Below, one piece after another: positions 1-4,856 of a stretch of DNA of 5,913 bases. The position numbers and the translations under genes are program-made. The first letter of the stretch is position 1. Every line of letters starts with the position of its first letter. Where the stretch lies: contig JAFXOC010000010.1 in NCBI GenBank assembly GCA_017529085.1, positions 1 through 5,913 of the forward strand, given 5' to 3'. This DNA is from Selenomonadaceae bacterium. Its GTDB lineage: Bacteria > Bacillota > Negativicutes > Selenomonadales > Selenomonadaceae. The notes under the pieces are model-generated. The model had not been told where the DNA came from and ran no database searches. It saw nothing but the letters and a program-made list of their open reading frames with translations.

Positions 1-1152
1 TACCGCTACCCCACGTTCCCAAGAGTCGCCATACGCTCGAAAATCTTATCGGAAAACAGAGCGGAGGAACTTCGCGCCTTATATGTGGGAATGACGAGAG
101 CAAGGGAAAAACTCATAATGACAGGTTCCGTTAAGGGAGAAGAGGCTTTTCAGAAAAAGATGCGACGGTACGCTATGCACATCGGAAACACGAGCGTAAA
201 ACTTCCGAGCTTTCAAGCGTCAAGCGCTCGCTCCTTCCTCGATTGGCTCCTTATGTCGCTAATTCGCCATCCCGACGGCGAAAACCTCCGAGATGCCGCA
301 GGTTGCTTTGCCGCTCCCGCGCCTTTGCTTGATTACGACGACGATTCCAGGTGGAGCGTTGAAATTTTAGCCCCTTCAACCGCGCCGGATAATCTAAAGC
401 CTGCAATATCCGACGATATGTTAATAAAAGTCAAGAACCATGAATCGTTACCCGCCACAAAATACAAAGACGAAATCGAAGATATTCTTGGTTGGCGTTA
501 CGATGATGGAGGACTCTTCAATGTCAAGGGCAAAATTTCCGTTACGGAACTGAAAAACCTATTCGCCGAAGCTGAGGAGGACACAATATCAATCTTCCCA
601 TCTGACGAAACCTTAAATCGCCCGAACTTTTTGATGGAAAAATCCCCCCTCACGGGCGCTGAATACGGCACTCTTATGCACAGCGTAATGGAGCATATCG
701 ACCCTCAAAAGGCGACTTCCGTCATTGGCGTAAACGAAGAAATCTCCCGCCTAGTCGCTCTCAACATATTAAGGGAAGAAGATTCGTCCCGCATTAACGC
801 CGCCCAAATCGCCAAATTCTTCAATTCCCCCATAGGCGAACGCCTGAAAAATTCCCGCAAAGTATATAAAGAGTTGGCGTTTAGTCGTCTAATAGACGCC
901 GCTTTAGTCTATCCCGAGGCCACAGACGAAAAAATCATCACTCAAGGCGTGATAGATTTGCTCTTTGAAGATGAACACGGCTTAGTCCTAATCGACTACA
1001 AGACGGACAGACCCACAAAAGAAACGACCCTGCGGGAAAGATACCAAGGGCAAATTTCTCTGTATAAAGAAGCCGTTCGGGATGTATTGGGCAAATCCGT
1101 AAACGAGTCTTACCTCTACCTTTTATCCATGGGTAAGCTGCTGGCTGTTTAG
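1..1152 (+). CDS. addA: AddA, ATP-dependent helicase/nuclease subunit A (3' part only)
   Basis: This is the C-terminal 383 residues of the AddA subunit of the AddAB double-strand-break-processing enzyme, which unwinds and degrades DNA ends in the cytoplasm to prepare them for RecA. The frame is open to the first base, so the start lies outside the window; the Met at 85 is internal. Visible residues 22-38 carry UvrD-family helicase motif VI (YVGMTRAR at 28-35). The RecB-type PD-(D/E)XK nuclease follows: GTxxH with His227, Asp319 in GVID, Asp332-Tyr-Lys334 in IDYKTD, and the closing QxxxY (Gln351, Tyr355). All expected nuclease residues are present, so this end looks functional. AddA proteins are usually about 1,200 residues, so about a third is seen. 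addB normally lies upstream, outside the window. No terminator with a T-run follows the TAG stop. RecB is less likely because of the AddA-like compact end. Confidence 0.93.
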   Translation, partial: YRYPTFPRVAIRSKILSENRAEELRALYVGMTRAREKLIMTGSVKGEEAFQKKMRRYAMHIGNTSVKLPSFQASSARSFLDWLLMSLIRHPDGENLRDAAGCFAAPAPLLDYDDDSRWSVEILAPSTAPDNLKPAISDDMLIKVKNHESLPATKYKDEIEDILGWRYDDGGLFNVKGKISVTELKNLFAEAEEDTISIFPSDETLNRPNFLMEKSPLTGAEYGTLMHSVMEHIDPQKATSVIGVNEEISRLVALNILREEDSSRINAAQIAKFFNSPIGERLKNSRKVYKELAFSRLIDAALVYPEATDEKIITQGVIDLLFEDEHGLVLIDYKTDRPTKETTLRERYQGQISLYKEAVRDVLGKSVNESYLYLLSMGKLLAV

Positions 1153-1163
1153 TGTGGATTTCT

Positions 1164-1178
1164 CGCCTCGCAGAGGCG
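1164..1178. repeat. Short GC hairpin just after addA
   Basis: CGCCTC at 1164-1169 pairs with GAGGCG at 1173-1178 around a GCA loop, 12 bases after the addA stop. No T-run follows, so it is not a standard intrinsic terminator. It may protect the addA mRNA end or be the outer edge of the repeat cluster that follows. Confidence 0.5.
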
Positions 1179-1206
1179 CCAGAGCGGAGATAAATCAATA
1201 AATATT

Positions 1207-1390
1207 GCGCTCTTCATGGCTCTCCTTCCACCGCTTCGCGGTCCCCCTCCCTCTAAGAGGGAGGCTACTCGGATTATAACTTTTTGAGCCAAAATATTGA
1301 ATTGTCTCTAACCAAGCCCCCTCCTAGAGGGGGCAAAGAAGCCCTCCTCCTAGGAGTGAAAGCCGCGAAGCGGCAGGGAGGAGAGTGCGC
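1207..1390. repeat. Composite inverted repeat made of GC-rich hairpins
   Basis: The two ends of this stretch are imperfect reverse complements. The left arm (about 1207-1266) begins GCGC and runs CTCTCCT, CCGCTTCGCGG (1231-1241), then a CCTCCCTC/GAGGGAGG hairpin (1246-1253 with 1257-1264). The right arm (about 1340-1390) contains the exact reverse complement CCGCGAAGCGG (1363-1373), then AGGAGAG, and ends GCGC. Each arm also folds on itself: 1230-1242 and 1362-1374 are stems of five pairs with TTC or GAA loops, and 1347-1356 is the palindrome CTCCTAGGAG. Similar C-rich/G-rich hairpin modules are scattered between genes in many Bacillota genomes, from memory. No reading frame inside is convincing. 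It fits a non-coding REP- or MITE-like element; the exact ends are uncertain. Confidence 0.72.
1316..1334. repeat. Central hairpin of the repeat cluster
   Basis: GCCCCCTC at 1316-1323 pairs perfectly with GAGGGGGC at 1327-1334 around a CTA loop. It resembles the CCTCCCTC/GAGGGAGG hairpin at 1246-1264 and so may be a further copy of the same module. It has no following T-run. Confidence 0.6.
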
Positions 1391-1395
1391 AACTG

Positions 1396-1417
1396 TGAAT
1401 AGTAACTGAATAGTAAC
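1396..1417. repeat. Exact tandem 11-base repeat upstream of promoter
   Basis: TGAATAGTAAC occurs twice back to back (1396-1406 and 1407-1417), ending 27 bases before the -35 box of the zinc-ribbon gene. The 11-base period is about one helix turn, so two protein copies could bind the same DNA face; that role is inference. Slippage or the edge of the neighbouring repeat element is an alternative. Confidence 0.6.
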
Positions 1418-1444
1418 AAAAATTCAAAAAATTTCACAAAAGAC

Positions 1445-1473
1445 TTGATTTTTTTGAAAATTTCAAGTATACT
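1445..1473 (+). promoter_or_regulatory. Sigma-70 promoter of the zinc-ribbon gene
   Basis: TTGATT (1445-1450) and TATACT (1468-1473) are separated by exactly 17 bases, close to the housekeeping consensus, in an AT-rich stretch. Transcription should start near 1480, giving a leader of about 50 bases before the ATG at 1531. This is the best promoter match noticed in the window. Confidence 0.75.
1454..1466. promoter_or_regulatory. Palindrome inside the promoter spacer, possible operator
   Basis: TTGAAA-A-TTTCAA is a perfect inverted repeat around a central A and lies wholly between the -35 and -10 boxes. A repressor bound there would block RNA polymerase. The site is AT-rich, so a chance palindrome is possible, and no regulator gene is adjacent. 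Confidence 0.4.
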
Positions 1474-1530
1474 CATCTATAAGGGATTTATCCATTTCGA
1501 AATTATTTATTTTATTGAAGGGGATTAAAT

Positions 1531-1812
1531 ATGTTTGAAGACAAAACGCTGACTTGTAAAGAATGCGGTAAAGAATTTATTTTCAGCGCGGGCGAGCAAG
1601 AGTTCTATCAGGAAAAAGGGTTTGAGAATGAACCTGCTCGTTGCCGCGATTGCCGCGATAAGAGACGCCGCGGACGCGACGGAGGTGAGAGGCAGATGTT
1701 TAAGGTTGTCTGCGCCGAGTGCGGTAAGGAGACCGAAGTGCCTTTCGAGCCTAAAAATGATCGTCCGGTTTATTGCCGCGATTGCTTTAACCAAAAGAAA
1801 TTAAACGCATAA
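1531..1812 (+). CDS. Small protein with two four-cysteine zinc modules
   Basis: This 93-residue cytoplasmic protein has two putative zinc sites. The first is C9-x2-C12 ... C38-x2-C41 with 25 residues between the pairs, resembling the probable zinc-ribbon domain (zf-trcl type). The second is C61-x2-C64-x17-C82-x2-C85, which matches the CxxC-x17-CxxC domain known in bacteria and archaea. Between them lies a basic Arg/Gly segment (about residues 42-54), suited to contact nucleic acid. No catalytic motif or signal peptide is seen. The ATG is preceded by GAAGGGG at 1517-1523, seven bases away. It has its own promoter and terminator, so it can be made as a single-gene transcript. The function is unknown; nucleic-acid binding is an inference from the zinc modules and charge. 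Residues A20-R37 are acidic and glutamine-rich, unlike the linker. Confidence 0.88.
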   Translation: MFEDKTLTCKECGKEFIFSAGEQEFYQEKGFENEPARCRDCRDKRRRGRDGGERQMFKVVCAECGKETEVPFEPKNDRPVYCRDCFNQKKLNA

Positions 1813-1814
1813 CA

Positions 1815-1834
1815 AGGCGTTTACAGGCGTTTAC
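1815..1834. repeat. Exact tandem 10-base repeat before terminator
   Basis: AGGCGTTTAC occurs twice in a row (1815-1824, 1825-1834), starting three bases after the zinc-ribbon stop codon. Its last base is the first base of the terminator stem. GGCGT in each copy is complementary to ACGCC (1833-1837) of the terminator's left arm. Confidence 0.6.
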
Positions 1835-1863
1835 GCCCGAGCTTCGACTCGGGCGTTTTTTTT
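1834..1863 (+). terminator. Intrinsic terminator after the zinc-ribbon gene
   Basis: CGCCCGAG (1834-1841) pairs with CTCGGGCG (1848-1855) around a six-base CTTCGA loop, extended by one A-T pair (1833/1856), and is followed at once by eight T (1856-1863). This is a strong rho-independent terminator for plus-strand transcription. It lies only two bases before the ribosome binding site of the next gene, so it may also act as an attenuator. Confidence 0.88.
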
Positions 1864-1865
1864 AG

Positions 1866-1873
1866 AAAAGGGG
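1866..1873 (+). promoter_or_regulatory. Ribosome binding site that fixes the TTG start at 1882
   Basis: AAAAGGGG ends eight bases before the TTG at 1882. No ATG is available until codon 16, inside the signal peptide, so this site decides for the TTG start. Confidence 0.7.
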
Positions 1874-1881
1874 CGTTAGAG

Positions 1882-2640
1882 TTGAAAAAGTTTATTTTAG
1901 CTTTTGCTGTTGTTTTATTGCCGCTTATGATAATAGCAGGTTGTTCTGATAAAGCAAAAGTACAAAAAACTATACATGTTGCAACGAGCGCCGATTACCC
2001 GCCTTTTGAATTCACCGAAAACAGGGACAAGGGATTAAAGGGATTTGATATAGACCTAATGCGAGCGATCGGAAAGGAAATGGGTTGCGAGGTGGTTTTT
2101 CAAGACATGGGCTTTGACGACTTGCTCGGCACACTTGAAAAAGGCAATGTCGATATTGTAATTTCCGCTATGAGCATAAACGACGAACGCAAAGCCAGAG
2201 TCAATTTTTCCGACAGCTATTACGAATCCGGAATGGCAATAGCGGTAAGACGCGACAATACGGACATTAAAGACTTTACCGAGCTTCCGGGTCATAGAGT
2301 GGCAGTTGCGGTAGGCACTACAAGCGCTTTTGAAATGAAAGAACTGCAAAGTATCGAAATAATTGAATTGCCAAACGCTACTGACGCTTTTCATGCTCTT
2401 CTTTCGGGTCACGCGGACGCGGTCGTCAGCGACAAGCCCGTTGTTGATTATTTCTTAAACACCAACGACGGAATAAATATAAAAGTTCTGCCCACTCTTT
2501 TAAAGAAGGAGCGATTTGGTATAGCCGTCAGTAAAAAAAATGATGAGCTGTCGAAAAAAATTAACGACGCGTTGCAAAAGATAAGGGACAAAGGCATTTA
2601 CGATAAAATTTACGCCAAATGGTTTGGCGGGGAGAATTAA
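1882..2640 (+). CDS. Amino-acid-type ABC transporter solute-binding lipoprotein (family 3)
   Basis: This 252-residue protein should bind a polar amino acid or similar small solute outside the membrane and deliver it to an ABC importer. It starts at TTG, which gives a full lipoprotein signal peptide: Lys2-Lys3, a hydrophobic stretch 4-18, and the lipobox IAGC with Cys21 as the lipidation site. The mature part is one SBP family 3 domain. GFDIDLMRAIGKEM (54-67) fits the family signature, Arg103 in the SMSINDER segment is at the usual position of the ligand-carboxylate-binding Arg, and GTTS (145-148) and Asp184 match other binding-cleft positions. The C-terminal YDKIYAKWFG is typical. Length is normal. 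No permease or ATPase gene is adjacent, so it is an orphan whose transporter must lie elsewhere. Ligand identity cannot be read from the sequence. It lies 21 bases upstream of the Fic gene, probably in one transcript. Confidence 0.93.
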   Translation: MKKFILAFAVVLLPLMIIAGCSDKAKVQKTIHVATSADYPPFEFTENRDKGLKGFDIDLMRAIGKEMGCEVVFQDMGFDDLLGTLEKGNVDIVISAMSINDERKARVNFSDSYYESGMAIAVRRDNTDIKDFTELPGHRVAVAVGTTSAFEMKELQSIEIIELPNATDAFHALLSGHADAVVSDKPVVDYFLNTNDGINIKVLPTLLKKERFGIAVSKKNDELSKKINDALQKIRDKGIYDKIYAKWFGGEN

Positions 2641-2661
2641 AAATGTTCGCGAGGAGCTGTT

Positions 2662-3450
2662 ATGGAAGATTTTCGAGCGGAATTAAATAATGCGGTAGAA
2701 GAGTTTAATCGATTGCAAATCGCTAAAAGTTTGAATTTCAACAAGTTATATTTATATTCCATCATAACCCATTCTACTGCCATAGAAGGCTCTACCATAA
2801 GCGAAACAGAAAACTTATTGATGTTTGACGAAGGTCTTGTTCCCGCTGGACATAACGTTATGGAACAGTTGATGAATATTGACTTAAAGAAGGCTTATGA
2901 CCACGCCGCAACACTAGCGCAACAAAAACCCAATTTTACGGTGAGTCTGTTAAAACAACTGTCAGCCTTGGTTATGAAAAACACGGGAAGCGTATATTCG
3001 ACCGTTATGGGGGATTTTGACTCATCGCGGGGCGATTTGCGGTTAATTAACGTCAGCGCGGGAAGAGGGGGAAAATCATACCTTAGCTTTCAAAAAGTAC
3101 CGCAAAAACTGGAAGAATTTTGTTTGTGGTTAAATGAAGAACGAAACAAAAATTTTCTAAATGCGGCCAAAGCGTACGAATTTTCCTTTGAGGCGCATTT
3201 TCGATTGGTTACCATTCACCCGTGGGCAGACGGTAATGGGCGAGTGAGTAGGTTGCTGACGAATATGTTGCAAATGGAGCAAAATCTCTTGCCAAGCATA
3301 ATAAAAAATGAGCAAAAAGCTGAGTATATAGATGCGCTGGCAAATGCGCAAGACAAAAAGGACAGCAGAATTTTTACAGAATTTATGATGATTTCAACAA
3401 CAAAATTTATCACGGAATGTATAAAAGAATATAACCTTTCCGGTGAATAG
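2662..3450 (+). CDS. Fic-domain protein, predicted AMP-transferase with inhibitory helix
   Basis: Fic proteins usually transfer AMP from ATP to a hydroxyl side chain of a target protein; some act in other ways. The catalytic motif is HPWADGNGRVSR at residues 186-197, with His186 as base, Asp190 for metal binding and Asn192/Gly193/Arg194/Arg197 for phosphates. The usual HPF is HPW here. Near the N-terminus STAIEG (38-43) fits the (S/T)xxxE(G/N) inhibitory motif, Glu42 being the residue that blocks ATP positioning, so this looks like a self-inhibited class II Fic protein that needs no separate antitoxin. About 262 residues, no signal peptide, no extra C-terminal DNA-binding domain seen. GAGGAG (2651-2656) five bases before ATG supports the start. 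The gap to the upstream solute-binding gene is 21 bases, and a terminator follows. The target is unknown. Confidence 0.92.
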   Translation: MEDFRAELNNAVEEFNRLQIAKSLNFNKLYLYSIITHSTAIEGSTISETENLLMFDEGLVPAGHNVMEQLMNIDLKKAYDHAATLAQQKPNFTVSLLKQLSALVMKNTGSVYSTVMGDFDSSRGDLRLINVSAGRGGKSYLSFQKVPQKLEEFCLWLNEERNKNFLNAAKAYEFSFEAHFRLVTIHPWADGNGRVSRLLTNMLQMEQNLLPSIIKNEQKAEYIDALANAQDKKDSRIFTEFMMISTTKFITECIKEYNLSGE

Positions 3451-3493
3451 GTTCCATTATGCTGCCACTCCTTTTGTTAATGCGCGCGAATAC

Positions 3494-3540
3494 AAAAAAA
3501 TCTTTATCTCCTTAAAATTGAAGAGATAAAGATTTTTTTT
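3494..3540. terminator. Bidirectional intrinsic terminator between convergent genes
   Basis: Seven A (3494-3500), TCTTTATCTC (3501-3510), a 12-base loop, GAGATAAAGA (3523-3532) and eight T (3533-3540). The ten-base stem is perfect and can extend through the A/T runs. Because it has an A-run on one side and a T-run on the other, it serves the Fic gene on the plus strand and the metallopeptidase-like gene on the minus strand, whose stop is only a few bases away at 3544. Confidence 0.88.
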
Positions 3541-3543
3541 GTT

Positions 3544-4005
3544 TCAACCCATATCTAAATCTACCTTTGCGCCTTTAATTCCCGTTGCGTCCTTTGATTT
3601 TAAATCCTGTTGATAAGGGTTATCCTCGTTAGTATATCGAATTTGCGTTGAAGTGACACCGCCCGAAATATACGATCTGCCGCATTCGGGGCAAATCGCC
3701 GTATTAAGACGCACATTCGCTTGAACAACTTCGCCGCCGTCAAGTTCGGCTTTTTGATATGCGTTAGAGACGTGTTCTTGTTCGTGGCTCATAACAACGG
3801 AAGCGGCGTTGTCGGGATCTATGTGACCCGCCGCTTTAAACGATACCATCTCGTTTGAACCGTCTTGATACATACGGCTCTCACAAGTGTGGCATTTCCC
3901 GGGGGTGGATTTTTCCTCATTTCCATTTTCCGCCCAAGGCGTATACCCGCCGTAATTATTCGATAAGCCGTACCCTCCCGAAATTCCGATACTCATATTT
4001 GACAT
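3544..4005 (-). CDS. Small HExxH zinc-metallopeptidase-like protein (SprA-related)
   Basis: A 153-residue protein of unproven function. It carries HEQEH at residues 74-78, the HExxH signature of zinc metallopeptidases, preceded by a hydrophobic run (Ala67-Met72). Two cysteine pairs, C38-x2-C41 and C105-x2-C108, could hold a second zinc and bracket the HExxH helix. The text YQDGSNE, HIDPDNAA and CPECGRSYISGG resembles what I recall of the SprA-related/putative metallopeptidase family of uncharacterised bacterial proteins. The third zinc ligand is not obvious. The first 30 residues are Gly/Ser/Tyr/Asn-rich with no signal peptide or membrane segment, so it is probably cytoplasmic. The ATG has GGAGG (4014-4018) eight bases upstream. 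It is separated by 138 bases from hepT and ends at the shared terminator. The conserved motifs make it a real gene; peptidase activity is inference. Confidence 0.85.
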   Translation of the reverse strand: MSNMSIGISGGYGLSNNYGGYTPWAENGNEEKSTPGKCHTCESRMYQDGSNEMVSFKAAGHIDPDNAASVVMSHEQEHVSNAYQKAELDGGEVVQANVRLNTAICPECGRSYISGGVTSTQIRYTNEDNPYQQDLKSKDATGIKGAKVDLDMG

Positions 4006-4021
4006 GATTTTCGCCTCCGTT
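4006..4021 (-). promoter_or_regulatory. 16-base ribosome-binding leader, copy 1
   Basis: Read on the minus strand, AACGGAGGCGAAAATC directly precedes the ATG of the metallopeptidase-like gene and contains its GGAGG. The identical 16 bases precede the GTG of mntA at 4841-4856. No convincing promoter was found between it and hepT. Confidence 0.7.
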
Positions 4022-4143
4022 GATTAATTTTAGTCAGCGACAATAAACTTGTGATTGGTTTCCACACCCGCTAGATGGGGAAATTAAAGCAAGCACGGAT
4101 ATTTTTTCGTTTACAATAACAATCCTGCGCTTAAATTGATAAT

Positions 4144-4542
4144 TTATAAAGTTGTATCATTTAAGATTAGATTTGGAGCGTTTAATCCTTCTTCCTCAAG
4201 ACGTTCCAAACAAAATTTGTATAACGCGGGAACGTCGTTAATCGCCGATTCCCACAAAATTTGCGTATCTAACTCAAAGTACACATGAGTAAGTTTATTT
4301 CTCATGCCAACATAGCTACGCCAAGGAATTTCAGGATATTTTTGTTTGAACGCCTCGGTTAGGTTACTATTTATCCGTTCACCCAATTGGATTATATTCA
4401 TTGCTGTTGCATCTATTGCATTGTCATCTTGTGAAAATAATGCAACATCAAAATTCACGCCCCGCACGATATTTTCTATGCGTTGACAATATTGCGTCAT
4501 AAGTTGAATCGTTTCTATATCTGTGAATTTATTTTGCTTCAT
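4144..4542 (-). CDS. hepT: HepT-like HEPN-domain RNase toxin
   Basis: This 132-residue protein is a HepT (DUF86) family HEPN toxin, an RNA-cutting enzyme held inactive by its MntA partner. The active-site motif RX4HXY is complete: Arg81, His86 and Tyr88 in MRNKLTHVY. In studied pairs the Tyr of this motif is where the antitoxin adds AMP. The protein is helical, with the conserved IIQLGERI segment at 50-57. I chose the ATG at 4542, which overlaps the end of mntA by 14 bases and gives the usual family N-terminus. A TTG at 4566 with AGGGAAAA upstream would add eight residues (with two cysteines) and is less likely. The overlap with mntA implies translational coupling, so antitoxin is made first. 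The stop lies at 4144-4146. No clear terminator follows. Confidence 0.9.
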   Translation of the reverse strand: MKQNKFTDIETIQLMTQYCQRIENIVRGVNFDVALFSQDDNAIDATAMNIIQLGERINSNLTEAFKQKYPEIPWRSYVGMRNKLTHVYFELDTQILWESAINDVPALYKFCLERLEEEGLNAPNLILNDTTL

Positions 4543-4840
4543 ACAGCACAATCCCGTCCTTTGCAAAATTTTCCCTGAAACGATTGCACCACAGTAAATC
4601 AGTTCTTTTGGGTACGCGAGTTATAACATCAACATCTTTTTCCAACGCATCCTCAAACTCATCGTTTATAGCGCACAGTTTTAACAGACTTGCGCCTTTT
4701 GGCAGTATAAGCTGAAAATCAATATCGCTCTCCTGTGTTGCTTCGTTTCGCGCGTATGACCCGAATAATACGGCTTTAGTAACACCATGCTTTTCGCATA
4801 TCGGAACGATTCGCCGTCTAATTTCTTCCACAGACAACAC
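4529..4840 (-). CDS. mntA: MntA-like minimal nucleotidyltransferase antitoxin
   Basis: This 103-residue protein is a minimal nucleotidyltransferase. It has the full GSX10DXD motif: Gly27-Ser28, then Asp39 and Asp41 for metal binding, and a third acidic residue at Asp71 in DVDVIT. In studied MntA-HepT pairs such enzymes add AMP to the toxin and so silence it. The start is a GTG with GGAGG (4849-4853) eight bases upstream; TTG at codon 2 or GTG at codon 4 are weaker choices. The gene lies 16 bases after the phosphomannomutase stop and overlaps hepT by 14 bases, the usual antitoxin-first order. The intact catalytic residues suggest an active antitoxin. Transcription probably comes from a promoter upstream of the phosphomannomutase gene, outside the window, or from one inside that gene. 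Confidence 0.9.
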   Translation of the reverse strand: MLSVEEIRRRIVPICEKHGVTKAVLFGSYARNEATQESDIDFQLILPKGASLLKLCAINDEFEDALEKDVDVITRVPKRTDLLWCNRFRENFAKDGIVLYEAK

Positions 4841-4856
4841 GATTTTCGCCTCCGTT
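4841..4856 (-). promoter_or_regulatory. 16-base ribosome-binding leader, copy 2
   Basis: This is exactly the gap between the phosphomannomutase stop (4857-4859) and the mntA GTG. It is identical to 4006-4021 over all 16 bases and sits in the same position relative to the start codon. It supports the GTG start of mntA. Confidence 0.7.

Noticed and set aside
938..1198. Minus-strand open frame of 86 codons
   Set aside because: It lies over the conserved AddA nuclease codons and runs into the hairpin; no ribosome binding site or family features.
1153..1530. CRISPR-like array in the hairpin region
   Set aside because: The repeats are inverted and unevenly spaced; no regular repeat-spacer pattern.
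1525..1804. Open frames on both strands across the zinc-ribbon gene
   Set aside because: They are shadows of the gene with the cysteine motifs; the repetitive Ala/Ile-rich translation comes from its codons.
1750..1865. Separate promoter for the solute-binding gene
   Set aside because: TTGCTT in the end of the zinc-ribbon gene has no acceptable -10 box at proper spacing, so no promoter was called.
2056..2412. Minus-strand open frame of 118 codons inside the solute-binding gene
   Set aside because: Overlaps a well-supported family 3 binding domain and shows no recognisable motif.
3157..3413. Two minus-strand open frames over the Fic motif
   Set aside because: They overlap each other and the HPWADGNGR codons; no independent evidence.
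4022..4143. Minus-strand promoter for the metallopeptidase-like gene
   Set aside because: TTTAAT and TAAAAT are possible -10 boxes, but neither has a fair -35 box at 16-18 bases.
4132..4146. Hairpin TAAATT-GAT-AATTTA at the hepT stop as terminator
   Set aside because: Stem is only A-T pairs, overlaps the stop codon and has no T-run on the minus strand.
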